From Polaribacter haliotis (GTDB lineage Bacteria; Bacteroidota; Bacteroidia; Flavobacteriales; Flavobacteriaceae): a stretch of 64,000 nucleotides of DNA. The notes beneath the pieces were generated by a model. It made no database searches and was not told the origin of the DNA. It saw only the letters and a list, made by a program, of their open reading frames with translations. Position 1 is the stretch's first letter. Each line of letters opens with the position of its first letter. The stretch covers positions 769,501 through 833,500 of the forward strand of contig NZ_CP061813.1 in NCBI RefSeq assembly GCF_014784055.1, in the 5' to 3' direction. A program made the position numbers and the translations under genes. Below, piece after piece: positions 17,399 to 26,441 of the stretch.

Positions 17399-17942
17399 GA
17401 ATTGTTTTATTCATTATCTTATAATTTTGTTGCAATAATTTACGTGCTTTAAACAATTGCGATTTCGATGTACTTTCAGAAATACCTAATTTGGTGGCAA
17501 TTTCCTGATGTTTATAACCTTCTATGGCGTATAAATTAAATACCATTTTGTAACCTTCTGGCAATTTATCTATCAGTTTTTGAATATCATCTACAGAAGT
17601 ATTTTCTAAACTTTCTGTAGCTGCATCGTTAAATACATACTCTTCGTCAGATAAATCGACTACATTTTTTTTTCGGAGGTAAGAAATACAAGTATTCACC
17701 ATTATTCTTCGAATCCAACCTTCAAAACTACCTTCGTGTTTAAACTTATGTAAGTTGGTAAAAACCTTTAAGAAACCTTGTAACATTAAATCTTCTGCAT
17801 GATGTAAATCTTTTACATATTGCCTACAAACTCCCAACATTTTAGGTGAATGCTGCTCAAACAATTGTTTTTGCGCTTCTCTGTTGTTGTCTGTCGCTTT
17901 TTTAATGAGCGACTTTTCGTTATGCAGTTTAATAATTTTCAA
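17385..17942 (-). CDS. RNA polymerase ECF sigma factor
   Basis: A 185-residue sigma-70 family protein. Region 2 includes GVCRQYVKDLHHAEDLMLQG and the DNA-melting segment GSFEGWIRRIMVNTCISYLR. Region 4 is KLPEGYKMVFNLYAIEGYKH, then QEIATKLGISESTSKSQLFK, a clear helix-turn-helix. The start is TTG (17942); no ATG lies between it and the predicted -7 box. It heads a three-gene operon with a probable anti-sigma protein and a barrel-like protein, suggesting envelope-responsive control. Confidence 0.92.
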   Translation of the reverse strand: MKIIKLHNEKSLIKKATDNNREAQKQLFEQHSPKMLGVCRQYVKDLHHAEDLMLQGFLKVFTNLHKFKHEGSFEGWIRRIMVNTCISYLRKKNVVDLSDEEYVFNDAATESLENTSVDDIQKLIDKLPEGYKMVFNLYAIEGYKHQEIATKLGISESTSKSQLFKARKLLQQNYKIMNKTIHENK

Positions 17943-17970
17943 GCCTCTTGGTTGCGTTTTTATTGCCTTA

Positions 17971-17978
17971 CAAATATA
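17971..17978 (-). promoter_or_regulatory. Predicted -7 box of the sigma-factor operon
   Basis: Minus-strand TATATTTG fits TAnnTTTG and ends 28 bases before the TTG start at 17942, which supports the short protein start. No clear -33 box. Confidence 0.45.
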
Positions 17979-18128
17979 TAGACTACCAAAGTTTAAAAAA
18001 GGTTGCTTGGTGGAAAAAAGTTTTTTTTGGAGATGCTTTCAGCAAGACAAACTAGGTGAATAAAAAATAATCCACAGAGTTAAACAAAGGAAACTCAAAG
18101 TTTCACAAAGATAAACGCAAGAGTGTTT

Positions 18129-18143
18129 CTTCCCTTTGGGAAG
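18129..18143. other. Small GC-rich hairpin after mqo
   Basis: CTTCCCTTTGGGAAG is a perfect 6-bp stem with a 3-base loop, 19 bases beyond the mqo stop. It could be a 3' hairpin but has no T run. The surrounding bases (CCACAGAGTTAAACAAAGG, GTTTCACAAAGATAAACGC) look like another dispersed intergenic repeat. Confidence 0.4.
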
Positions 18144-18161
18144 ATTAAGATGGACTTTTTT

Positions 18162-19634
18162 TTATAACTTCAAACTCCTCCTACTCTTCTCCAACTCTTC
18201 TTCAAATAATTCTTTAGTAACTTTTGTTTTATAAAAAGGAACAATTTCTTTTAACTTCTCTTTTCCTTTTTTAGAATTCACCAATTCTGGAAAAGCTTTT
18301 TCAATAACGTTTAACATTATTGAAGTTGCAGTGGAAGCTCCAGGAGAAGCGCCTAACAAACAAGTAATACTGCCATCTTTGCTAGAAATTACTTCTGTTC
18401 CGAATTGTAATTTTCCACCTTCAAATTCGTCTTTTTTAATAATTTGAACTCTTTGTCCTGCCAACATTACTTCCCAATCTTCACTTTTTGCATTTTTTAC
18501 GAATTTTCGAAGAGAATTCATTCTGTCTTCTTTATCCATCATTACTTGTTCTACTAAATATTTTGTGAGCGGTAAATTGTGCCAAAAAGCGCCTAACATC
18601 GAAGGAATATTATCATATTTAATAGATTTAAACAAATCTAAATTAGAACCTTCTTTTAAGAATTTCGGGCTAAAACCTGCAAAAGGACCGAACATTAATT
18701 GTCTTTTTCCATCTATATAACGAGTATCTAAATGTGGTGTAGACATTGGTGGATCTCCAATTCCTGCTTTCGAATACACTTTTGCATTGTGTTGTTTTAT
18801 AATTTTTTCATTTGTGCAAACCAACCATTCTCCACTTACAGGAAAACCTCCATAACCTTCTTTTTCGTTAATTTCTACTTTCTGTAACAACAACAAACTT
18901 CCTCCTCCTGCTCCAATAAAAACATGTTCTGCTTCTAATTGATGTTTCTCTTTCGTTTTTAAATTGGTTACTTCAACAGTCCAATCTAAATCTGTATCAG
19001 GATCTATATCTTCCACTTCCATGTTGCAATGAACTGGAGTATCGAATTCTGTTTTTAAAATATGGAATAATTTCTCTGTTAAGATACCATAATTCATTTC
19101 TGTTCCACGATTAATTCTAGAAGCTGCCATAATTTCATTTTCTGTTCTATCGTTTGCAATTAAAGGAAACCATTCTTTCATTTTACTGATTTCTCTTGTA
19201 AACTCAATAGAATCGAACATAAAATGGTCTTTCATTTCTTTGAATCGATTTTCTAAATAATTAGCATTTTCTTTACCTAACACCCAACTATGATGTTTTA
19301 CAGAAGCTATAAATTCATCTGGATTTTCAATCAAACCTTTGTCCGTTAAATAACTCCAAAATTGTTTTGAAATTTCATATTGTGTACAAATATCCACTGC
19401 TTTTTTAATAGAAATTTCTCCATCTTTTTCTGGACAATAATTCAATTCACACAAAGCTGAATGCCCTGTTCCTGCATTATTCCAAGCAGCAGAACTTTCC
19501 TGAGCAACTTTATCTAATCTTTCTAAAATTAAAATATTGGTTTTTGGCTCTAATAATTTAGTAATTAAGGCCAAAGTTGCACTCATTATACCACCACCCA
19601 CACATATTAAATCGTATTCTTTTTTGAATTCCAT
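18162..19634 (-). CDS. mqo: Malate:quinone oxidoreductase
   Basis: Mqo is an FAD-dependent membrane-associated enzyme oxidising malate to oxaloacetate and passing electrons to quinone, replacing or supplementing NAD-malate dehydrogenase in the TCA cycle. The 490 residues match the family. ICVGGGIMSATLALIT is the FAD dinucleotide motif; SSAAWNNAGTGHSALCELNY, SINRG-type segment (SRINRGTEMNYG), PPMSTPHLDTRYIDGKR and the C-terminal LGASPGASTATSIML are diagnostic. Isolated gene, divergent from the plug/TPR protein gene. Confidence 0.96.
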   Translation of the reverse strand: MEFKKEYDLICVGGGIMSATLALITKLLEPKTNILILERLDKVAQESSAAWNNAGTGHSALCELNYCPEKDGEISIKKAVDICTQYEISKQFWSYLTDKGLIENPDEFIASVKHHSWVLGKENANYLENRFKEMKDHFMFDSIEFTREISKMKEWFPLIANDRTENEIMAASRINRGTEMNYGILTEKLFHILKTEFDTPVHCNMEVEDIDPDTDLDWTVEVTNLKTKEKHQLEAEHVFIGAGGGSLLLLQKVEINEKEGYGGFPVSGEWLVCTNEKIIKQHNAKVYSKAGIGDPPMSTPHLDTRYIDGKRQLMFGPFAGFSPKFLKEGSNLDLFKSIKYDNIPSMLGAFWHNLPLTKYLVEQVMMDKEDRMNSLRKFVKNAKSEDWEVMLAGQRVQIIKKDEFEGGKLQFGTEVISSKDGSITCLLGASPGASTATSIMLNVIEKAFPELVNSKKGKEKLKEIVPFYKTKVTKELFEEELEKSRRSLKL

Positions 19635-19685
19635 AAAATGAATTTATATTTGATAAATATAGCCATAACAATTAATTTTAAGGTC

Positions 19686-19693
19686 TATTTTTG
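19686..19693 (+). promoter_or_regulatory. Predicted -7 box
   Basis: TATTTTTG matches TAnnTTTG, 43 bases before the ATG at 19737, in the 102-base divergent region with mqo. No TTTG -33 box at the expected distance. Confidence 0.4.
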
Positions 19694-19736
19694 GCATAGA
19701 ATTTGAGGATTAATCATAATTCTCTCAACCAAAACT

Positions 19737-21371
19737 ATGAAAAATAAATTACTCCTAATTATTTTATTTATTCCTTTTGTTTTATTCTCTCAATCGGAAA
19801 TTTCAAACAATTTAAAGACTATTTCTGGCTTTATAAATTACAAAAACAAAACCCTTCCAGGAGCTCAAGTAAAAGTAAAAAACACGAATAGAAATACCAA
19901 AACCAACTTTAAAGGTTTTTATAAAATAAAAGCAAAAGCAGGAGAAACTTTAATTTTTAATTATATAGGTTTAGAGGAAAAAACAATTTTAATTGAAGAC
20001 GTTACATCTACTCTTAATATAGATTTAAAAATTAAAAATGATATTCCAAAATTAAATATAAATAAAGATTTAAAATTAAGTGGTAGCACAATTGGTGGTT
20101 TACAAAGAGAATTCGAAGTAATTACTTTCGATGTAAAATATATAAATAAATACGCTCCTACAATTACAGAAGCTATTCTAGAAAAAGTTCCTTTTTTTTT
20201 TACCAAACAAAATAAGTTTGGTGAAAACCTAATTTACCTAAAAGGAAAAGAATTACAAGGTCCAGTTCTTTGGGAAATAGATGGTATTGGTTATGATATT
20301 CCTTTTCCAATATTTATGTATGAAATAAAAACTATTTTAATTCTAAACCCTAAAGGAAGTTCATGTGTTATTAAAGTAGGTACAAATATTAATTATAATA
20401 AGGTTAAAGATTTAGACTATAATAATTATTACTTTTCTAATGAAGATTATTATAATTATGATGCCATTCCATATGAAAATCAAAAAATATACGAACCAGA
20501 ATATTTGGATGGTTTTAAAAATATTTCTAACCCAAATGAAGCATTAAAAACATATATAAATCAATATTCAGAAAATAAAAACAAAATTAATTATCATTTT
20601 AATGTTCTAAATTACTTTCAAAAAAATTATAAAGACAAGAATATTTTATTAAAAGTACTTTCTGATTATGAGAAAATTGTAACCCATAATCCTGAAGATT
20701 TAAAAGGTATCGCTTATAAATATCAAGAACTAAACGAAAATAAAAAAGCGTTAGCACTATATAGAAAAATTGCAAATATTAGACCTAATTACGCACAATC
20801 TTACAGAGATTTAGCGAATTCGTTTTATGATTTAAAGAATTACAAAAACTTTTGGTTTATTTATAATAATTATTTTAACAAAGGATTTAAAATCGAAGAT
20901 AACGATATAGGAGATATTATAACCTCGGAAATAATTTCTAATTATAAGAATGATGAAAAAAATAATCATAAGTATCAAAGAATTAAAATAAATAATCCAA
21001 CAAAAATTACAGAAGCGGATGTAAGATTGGTTTTTGAATGGAATACTTCTGAAGCAGAATTTCTTCTCGATTTTGTAAATCCGTATTTGTTAACTTACAA
21101 AGCTGAAAACTCAATAGAAGAATATAACCAACTAATTTTAGATCAAAAAAAGAAAGGATACACTTCTAAAGAAGTAATTATTGAAAATTTAATGAAAGGA
21201 GATTGGTTTGTAAATTTTACTTATTTAGGAAATAAACACTATAAACCAACGATTTTAAAAGTAACAAGCTATTACAATTGGGGAAAACCGAACCAAACTA
21301 AAAAAATAAATGTTTTTGAATTTACTGTTGAAAATGTAAAAACACAATTATTAAAATTGGAAGGGAAATAG
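19737..21371 (+). CDS. Exported CarboxypepD_reg-like / plug-like protein with TPR region, no barrel
   Basis: A 544-residue exported protein: signal peptide MKNKLLLIILFIPFVLFS, then a carboxypeptidase-D regulatory-like beta domain (ISGFINYKNKTLPGAQVKVK, FKGFYKIKAKAGETLIFNYI) at about 28-100. Residues 115-215 resemble a TonB receptor plug (ITEAILEKVPFFF, then LYLKGK-like strand and LWEIDGIGYDIP). Instead of a beta barrel there follows a Tyr/Asn-rich linker and a TPR-like helical stretch (ALALYRKIANIRPNYAQSY, about 335-375), then a beta-rich C-terminus. Start and frame are clear; the function is unknown. Monocistronic. Confidence 0.7.
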   Translation: MKNKLLLIILFIPFVLFSQSEISNNLKTISGFINYKNKTLPGAQVKVKNTNRNTKTNFKGFYKIKAKAGETLIFNYIGLEEKTILIEDVTSTLNIDLKIKNDIPKLNINKDLKLSGSTIGGLQREFEVITFDVKYINKYAPTITEAILEKVPFFFTKQNKFGENLIYLKGKELQGPVLWEIDGIGYDIPFPIFMYEIKTILILNPKGSSCVIKVGTNINYNKVKDLDYNNYYFSNEDYYNYDAIPYENQKIYEPEYLDGFKNISNPNEALKTYINQYSENKNKINYHFNVLNYFQKNYKDKNILLKVLSDYEKIVTHNPEDLKGIAYKYQELNENKKALALYRKIANIRPNYAQSYRDLANSFYDLKNYKNFWFIYNNYFNKGFKIEDNDIGDIITSEIISNYKNDEKNNHKYQRIKINNPTKITEADVRLVFEWNTSEAEFLLDFVNPYLLTYKAENSIEEYNQLILDQKKKGYTSKEVIIENLMKGDWFVNFTYLGNKHYKPTILKVTSYYNWGKPNQTKKINVFEFTVENVKTQLLKLEGK

Positions 21372-21419
21372 AGTAATTTTGCTTACTGCAAACTTATCTA
21401 TTAAAAGTTGCAAACTATA

Positions 21420-23864
21420 TTAATAAGCATCCACATCTACAATAAAACGAATTGGCCTGAAATCTTTAACCGCTTCAAACGTATTTCTAATCTTGGTTAC
21501 TTGCGCTTTTGTGTTTGTTAAATTTTGTTTTGGCGGAATTTTAATTACTAAATTCTTAATATATTGATTCCTAATTCTTGAAACTGCAGGCGCAGTTGGC
21601 CCTAAAACATGTTCGCCAAAAGAATTATATAATGCTTTAAAAAGCCAATTGATTCCACTATCAACTTTGTTGTAATCTTTATGCTTTAAAGTGATTTTTA
21701 TCAATCTGTAAAAAGGTGGATATTTATATTGCCAGCGTTCTTGCAACTGCTCTTTATACATTTCTGTATAATTTGTTGTAGAGACTTGTTGCAATATTTG
21801 ATGATAAGGATTGTAGGTCTGAATTGCTACATTTCCTTGTTTTTTACTTCTTCCTGCTCTTCCAGAAACTTGCACCATTAATTGATATGCTCTTTCATGT
21901 GCTCTAAAATCTGGGAAATTCAACATAGAATCTGCGTTTAAAATTCCCACCAAAGTAACATTATCGAAATCTAAACCTTTAGACAACATTTGTGTTCCCA
22001 CCAAAATATCTATTTCTCTTGCTTCAAAAGCGCCAATTATTTTTTGATAACCGAATTTTCCACGAGTTGTGTCTAAATCCATTCTACCGATTTTAAAATC
22101 GGGGAATAATTCTTTTAATTCTAACTCTATTTGTTCGGTTCCAAAACCTTTGGTATCTAAAGTATTGCTTCCACAAGATCCGCAAGAATTTGGCATTGCA
22201 CGTTGGTAATTGCAATAATGACAACGCAATTCGTTTCTGTATTTATGATACGTTAGAGAAACATCGCAATTTGGGCATTGAGGTGAAATTCCACATGTTT
22301 TACATTCTACAACAGGCGAAAATCCTCTTCTATTTTGAAATAAAATTACTTGTTCTTTTTCGTCTAAAGCTTCTTGAATTAATTTGAGCATTCTGTCCGA
22401 AAAATGACCTTTCATTTCCTTTTTCTTGTGCTTATCTTTAACGTCAATTAATTCTATTTTTGGTAATTGCACATTTCCATGACGTCTGTTTAACTGGACA
22501 AAACCATACTTTTTTTGTTCTGCATTAAAATAGCTTTCCAAAGACGGAGTTGCAGAACTTAATAAAATTTTTGCTTTGTGAATGTTAGATAAAACAATGG
22601 CAGAATCTCTTGCATTGTATCTTGGTGAAGGCTCGAATTGTTTGTAGGAAGTTTCGTGTTCTTCATCTACAACTATTAAACCTAAATTAGAAAAAGGCAA
22701 AAATATAGATGAACGAGCTCCTAAAATTATTTGTGCTTTCGATTTATTTTCCAACACATTATTCCACACTTCTACTCTTTCGTTCATAGAATATTTGGAA
22801 TGAAATACAGAAATCTGATTTCCAAAATAAACCTGTAAACGAGTAATTATTTGTGTGGTTAATGCAATTTCTGGCAATAAGAATAAGACTTGTTTTCCTT
22901 CGTCTAAAACTTCTTGCATCAATTTTGTGTAAACTTCTGTTTTCCCAGAACTTGTAATTCCGTGTAAAAGTGTTACGTCTTTTTCTTTAAAAGTTTCTTT
23001 GATTTCTTTTAGCGCAATTTCTTGAAATTCGTTTAGCTTTTTTAAATCGTTTGTATCTCCTTTAAAACTAATTCTATCGGTTTTAATGTGATAAAATTCG
23101 AAGATGTTTTTATCAACCAAAGATTTTAATATTGAAGAAGAAACATTTGCTTTCTCTTCTAAATCTTTGGCTTTTATCGGCTTTTTAGTTGTTGATAATT
23201 GAAAGAAAGTTAAAACAGCATCTCGTTGTTTTTTTGCTCTTGATAATTCTTCTAAAAGTGAATTTAAAGATGCATCTGAACTATAATCTGAATGCAAACG
23301 AACATATTTTACCAATTTTGGTTTGTACTGTTCGTAAATTTCTTCTTTAATGTAAATGGCTGATTTTTTAATCAGTTCATTTACAATGGGCATTACTTTT
23401 TTCTTGCCTAAAATATCTGCAACCTGGTGTATTGTTAATTGCGATTGATGTTGTAATGCTTCAAAAATGAGAAACTCGTCATCTTCTAAAATAGTTTCGT
23501 CTGTAAAAGCTTCGTTTTTATAAACAATAGTTTCACTTTCTAATAAAAAGGCTGATGGCAAAGATGCTCTATAAACATCGCCTAAAGAACACATATAATA
23601 CTTAGCAATCCAGCTCCAATGTTTTAATTGTTGCTCATTTACCAAAGGTTTTTCATCTAAAATTTGGTTGATTTCCTTTGCCTCGTATAAAGTTGGTGCA
23701 GTTGTATGAATTTCATAAACCAATGCTGTGTACATTTTCGTTTTACCAAAGGAAACAGCCACACGCATTCCTTTCTGCAAGAAATTTGCTTCTTCTTCGG
23801 TTACAGAATACGTAAAAGTTTTCTGTAATGGAATTGGTAATATGACGTTTATAAAGTGGATAAT
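21420..23864 (-). CDS. priA: Primosomal protein N' (PriA helicase), non-canonical start
   Basis: PriA restarts collapsed replication forks. The frame has the helicase P-loop HGITSSGKTEVYTKL, VDEEHETSYKQ, and eight zinc cysteines (CKTCGISPQCPNCD through SCGSCG), with FGTEQIE and the SGRAGRS motif VI. The conserved N-terminal DNA-binding start (FINVILPIPLQKTFTYSV) is in frame upstream of the first TTG (23780), but between that TTG and the upstream TAA no ATG, GTG or TTG exists. The best start is therefore ATT at 23864 (or ATC at 23861), giving about 814 residues. A sequencing error is the alternative. Confidence 0.9.
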   Translation of the reverse strand: MIHFINVILPIPLQKTFTYSVTEEEANFLQKGMRVAVSFGKTKMYTALVYEIHTTAPTLYEAKEINQILDEKPLVNEQQLKHWSWIAKYYMCSLGDVYRASLPSAFLLESETIVYKNEAFTDETILEDDEFLIFEALQHQSQLTIHQVADILGKKKVMPIVNELIKKSAIYIKEEIYEQYKPKLVKYVRLHSDYSSDASLNSLLEELSRAKKQRDAVLTFFQLSTTKKPIKAKDLEEKANVSSSILKSLVDKNIFEFYHIKTDRISFKGDTNDLKKLNEFQEIALKEIKETFKEKDVTLLHGITSSGKTEVYTKLMQEVLDEGKQVLFLLPEIALTTQIITRLQVYFGNQISVFHSKYSMNERVEVWNNVLENKSKAQIILGARSSIFLPFSNLGLIVVDEEHETSYKQFEPSPRYNARDSAIVLSNIHKAKILLSSATPSLESYFNAEQKKYGFVQLNRRHGNVQLPKIELIDVKDKHKKKEMKGHFSDRMLKLIQEALDEKEQVILFQNRRGFSPVVECKTCGISPQCPNCDVSLTYHKYRNELRCHYCNYQRAMPNSCGSCGSNTLDTKGFGTEQIELELKELFPDFKIGRMDLDTTRGKFGYQKIIGAFEAREIDILVGTQMLSKGLDFDNVTLVGILNADSMLNFPDFRAHERAYQLMVQVSGRAGRSKKQGNVAIQTYNPYHQILQQVSTTNYTEMYKEQLQERWQYKYPPFYRLIKITLKHKDYNKVDSGINWLFKALYNSFGEHVLGPTAPAVSRIRNQYIKNLVIKIPPKQNLTNTKAQVTKIRNTFEAVKDFRPIRFIVDVDAY

Positions 23865-24000
23865 TACTGTTTTTGTATGAAACCAAAATTACGCAAAAAT
23901 TAAAGTTTATGGTTAAAAAGTAAAAAGAATACTTTACCAAATGTTTAAATATTTTTTTTTTATTTTCTTATCTTTAGAAAATTTATTAAATCATTTTCTA

Positions 24001-24870
24001 ATGAATAAGTATCAAATTATTTTAATTCTCTGTCTTTCTACTATTTTTTTGTCTTGTAAAAAAAATAATACACAAAAAGTTCAAAAACAAAAAGTTATGG
24101 CTAATCTTAATAGAGAAATACCTTTAGAAAATTTAAAAACTTATATACAAACAAACGACAATTATTATTCTAAGAAAATTTTAGAAAATGAAATTAAAGG
24201 AATACATGTTGTACATAAAGCAATTACTAAAAATTTTGAGGATACTAGAAAAGATGGTTTTAAAGTTATATATCTATTTATAAAGGGAAATGGAACAGTA
24301 ATAGCCAATAATAAAGCATTTGAAATTGTTCCTGAAACTATTTTATTGCCTAATAAATTTCAACGAATTTCTATAAATGTTAGTAAAAAAGATACACTTC
24401 ATTTTTTAAAAATATCTAGTAAATTAACAAAACAAGATGTATTAGATTTAAAAGAGTTTCCAAAAGAACATACAGAAAATGTGTATTATGCAAAATTTAC
24501 AGACTGTGAATCTTATACAGAGCCAATTAAAAGTCCAAATACAGTAAGTAGAACTATTTTACCCAATAAATACATACCAAGAATTGCTATGGGAACTGTT
24601 CAAACAAAGGGACCAGATAGAGTTGGTTTTCATGAACACCCAATGTTAGAACAGTTGTTTTTAGGTCTTTCTAAAAATAATTCTGTTGTATATGCAGATA
24701 AAACACAAATAAATTTTTCAGAATTTTCTGTGCTACACATTCCTCTTGGCTCTAGTCATTCTGTTTCTGTTGAAAAGGATGAAATAATGTACTATGTTTG
24801 GATGGACTTTTTTAGAGATAAAAAAGGTGAAGAATGGTTAAAAACTCATAAAACAAAAAAGGAAGACTAA
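24001..24870 (+). CDS. Lipoprotein with cupin-like domains
   Basis: A 289-residue lipoprotein: MNKYQIILILCLSTIFLSCK ends in a lipobox (LSC) before KKNN. An in-frame ATG 60 bases upstream (23941) would spoil the signal peptide, so ATG 24001 is chosen. The mature part has two cupin-like halves; the second carries a metal-type motif FHEHPMLEQLF with a Gly-rich return (HIPLGSSHSVSV). The first half has a matching INVSKKDTLHF strand but no His cluster. Substrate unknown. The gene is monocistronic and divergent from priA. Confidence 0.7.
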   Translation: MNKYQIILILCLSTIFLSCKKNNTQKVQKQKVMANLNREIPLENLKTYIQTNDNYYSKKILENEIKGIHVVHKAITKNFEDTRKDGFKVIYLFIKGNGTVIANNKAFEIVPETILLPNKFQRISINVSKKDTLHFLKISSKLTKQDVLDLKEFPKEHTENVYYAKFTDCESYTEPIKSPNTVSRTILPNKYIPRIAMGTVQTKGPDRVGFHEHPMLEQLFLGLSKNNSVVYADKTQINFSEFSVLHIPLGSSHSVSVEKDEIMYYVWMDFFRDKKGEEWLKTHKTKKED

Positions 24871-24953
24871 AAATTTAAATTTTTATTATTTGTTTCAAAG
24901 TCTATCAAATTATTTCAATTTGATAAAATAAAACAAACTTAGGCGTGATAAAA

Positions 24954-24982
24954 AATTATATTGGAAAGCGCGAAATAGCTCC
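24954..24982. repeat. Fragment of dispersed repeat
   Basis: ATATTGGAAAGCGCGAAATA (24957-24976), in an element ending GCTCC, matches the tail of the repeat at 13443-13517 with about three differences. Confidence 0.5.
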
Positions 24983-24992
24983 AAATAAAAAA

Positions 24993-25017
24993 GATTTCTC
25001 CACAAGGTCGAAATGAC
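24993..25017. repeat. 25-bp REP-like unit
   Basis: The unit begins GATTTCTCCACAAGGTCGAA and ends ATGAC; an identical copy is at 25087-25111 and further copies lie at 40718-40928. Its ends can pair with the companion unit seen at 40751-40787. It lies in the 250-base convergent gap before the rlmL-like gene, which otherwise holds only a 9-bp AU-rich hairpin (24903-24925). Confidence 0.7.
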
Positions 25018-25086
25018 AGCGAGGTTTTATTTTGGCATTTTGAGAGAAGAGAAACGAAGTCGAAAAATCTGACTTTTCAATTGTGA

Positions 25087-25111
25087 GATTTCTCCACAAG
25101 GTCGAAATGAC
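25087..25111. repeat. 25-bp REP-like unit, second copy
   Basis: Identical to 24993-25017, ending 10 bases before the stop codon of the minus-strand methyltransferase gene. The intervening sequence contains GAAACGAAGTCGAAAAATCT, related to the inverted partner unit. Confidence 0.7.
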
Positions 25112-25120
25112 AGGTGAATT

Positions 25121-26296
25121 CTATTCTTCTTCGTCAGTTTTACGCTCTTTAAATTTACGAGTTCCTTCATACAATTCGTACTTCACGAATTTACAGTTTA
25201 AATCACCATTTTTAAGTGCAATTCTTTTGGAAGTTCGCAAACCTACAGCCTTTAAAGCATCTGTATCTGAAGTGATTAACCAAGCCATAGAACCTGGGTA
25301 GTTGTGTTTTAAAGTATCGCCAATTTTCTTATAAAATTCTTCTGTATCGATATTTAAACGCTCGCCATAAGGTGGATTAAATATAATAGTCGTGTTTCCA
25401 AAAACTTCTTTTTTAGAGTTGAAAAAGTTTACATGATGTACACCAATAAACTCATCTAAATTTGCATTTTCGACATTCGCCTGCGCTTTTTGAACTGCAG
25501 ATGGTGCTTTATCAAAACCCATTATTTTAAAGTGAGAAGAACGAATTTTCTTCAATAAAGAATCTTGAATTATGAAATACAATTCCTCGTCATAATCTTT
25601 CCAATTCTCGAAAGCAAAGAGTTTTCTGTTAATATTTGCTGGAATATTATTGGCAATCATAGCTGCTTCAATTAAAATAGTTCCAGAACCACACATTGGG
25701 TCTATAAAATTTTCTTCGCCTGTATAACCAGACAATAAAACCATACCTGCTGCCAAAACTTCGTTAATTGGTGCAATATTTGTTGCAGTTCTATACCCTC
25801 TTTTATGTAAAGAATCTCCAGAGGAATCTAAAGAAACTGTTAACCATTCTTTGTGGATATGAATGTGAATTTTTAAATCTGGGTAATCTAAATCTACATT
25901 GGGTCTTTTGCTATATTTATGACGAAAATAATCGGCAATTGCATCTTTCGATTTTAAAGAAATATAATGCGAGTTAGAAGTAAAGTTCTTAGAATTTACT
26001 ACAGCTCCAATTGCAAAAGTACCTTCAGTTTCTAAATAATTTTCCCATTTAATTTTTTGAATTGCTTCGTATAAATCTTCTTCATCGTAAATTTTACAGG
26101 TTTTTATGGGTTTTAAAACACGAACAGCCGTTCTTAAAGCAATATTTGCTTTGTACATAAAACCTTTGTCGCCACGAAAAGTAACGCTTCTAATACCTTC
26201 TTTTATGTCTTGTGCTCCTAAATCTTTTAGTTCTTTTGCTAATACACCTTCTAAACCGAAAAGTGTGGTGGCCGTCATTTTAAAATCCTTGTCCAT
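25121..26296 (-). CDS. THUMP-domain rRNA methyltransferase (RlmL N-half type)
   Basis: A 391-residue class I methyltransferase with an N-terminal THUMP RNA-binding domain (residues about 55-165) and a Rossmann domain. DPMCGSGTILIEAAMIA is the SAM site, and FNPPYGERLNIDTEEFYKKI is the NPPY catalytic motif of N2-guanine methyltransferases. It corresponds to the N-terminal half of E. coli RlmL, which methylates G2445 of 23S rRNA; the RlmK half is missing, as in many Bacteroidota. A TTG at 26317 lies in frame, but the ATG at 26296 gives the usual short lead to MTATTLFG. Confidence 0.9.
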   Translation of the reverse strand: MDKDFKMTATTLFGLEGVLAKELKDLGAQDIKEGIRSVTFRGDKGFMYKANIALRTAVRVLKPIKTCKIYDEEDLYEAIQKIKWENYLETEGTFAIGAVVNSKNFTSNSHYISLKSKDAIADYFRHKYSKRPNVDLDYPDLKIHIHIHKEWLTVSLDSSGDSLHKRGYRTATNIAPINEVLAAGMVLLSGYTGEENFIDPMCGSGTILIEAAMIANNIPANINRKLFAFENWKDYDEELYFIIQDSLLKKIRSSHFKIMGFDKAPSAVQKAQANVENANLDEFIGVHHVNFFNSKKEVFGNTTIIFNPPYGERLNIDTEEFYKKIGDTLKHNYPGSMAWLITSDTDALKAVGLRTSKRIALKNGDLNCKFVKYELYEGTRKFKERKTDEEE

Positions 26297-26441
26297 ACTT
26301 GTAAAAATTGACTGCAAAAATACATTTTATAAATAGGAAAAATTAGTATTTGAAAAATTCATTTTTTCAGAAGTAAGATTTAATTACTTTTACCGTCTCA
26401 AAAATAAATTCTTTAGAAAAAAATTAGAGAATTTATTTTTA

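Noticed and set aside
23743-23940. 65-codon frame across the priA start
   Set aside because: It reads PriA's conserved N-terminus in the wrong frame; the PriA-frame translation is the one that fits the family.
23941-24000. ATG at 23941 as start of the cupin lipoprotein
   Set aside because: It would place 20 extra residues before a clean lipoprotein signal peptide that starts at the ATG at 24001.
24903-24925. Intrinsic terminator after the cupin lipoprotein
   Set aside because: A perfect 9-bp stem exists (TATCAAATT/AATTTGATA) but it is all A/T except two pairs and has no T run on either strand.
26297-26317. TTG start for the rlmL-like gene
   Set aside because: The ATG at 26296 gives a normal short N-terminus, and nothing conserved lies upstream of it.
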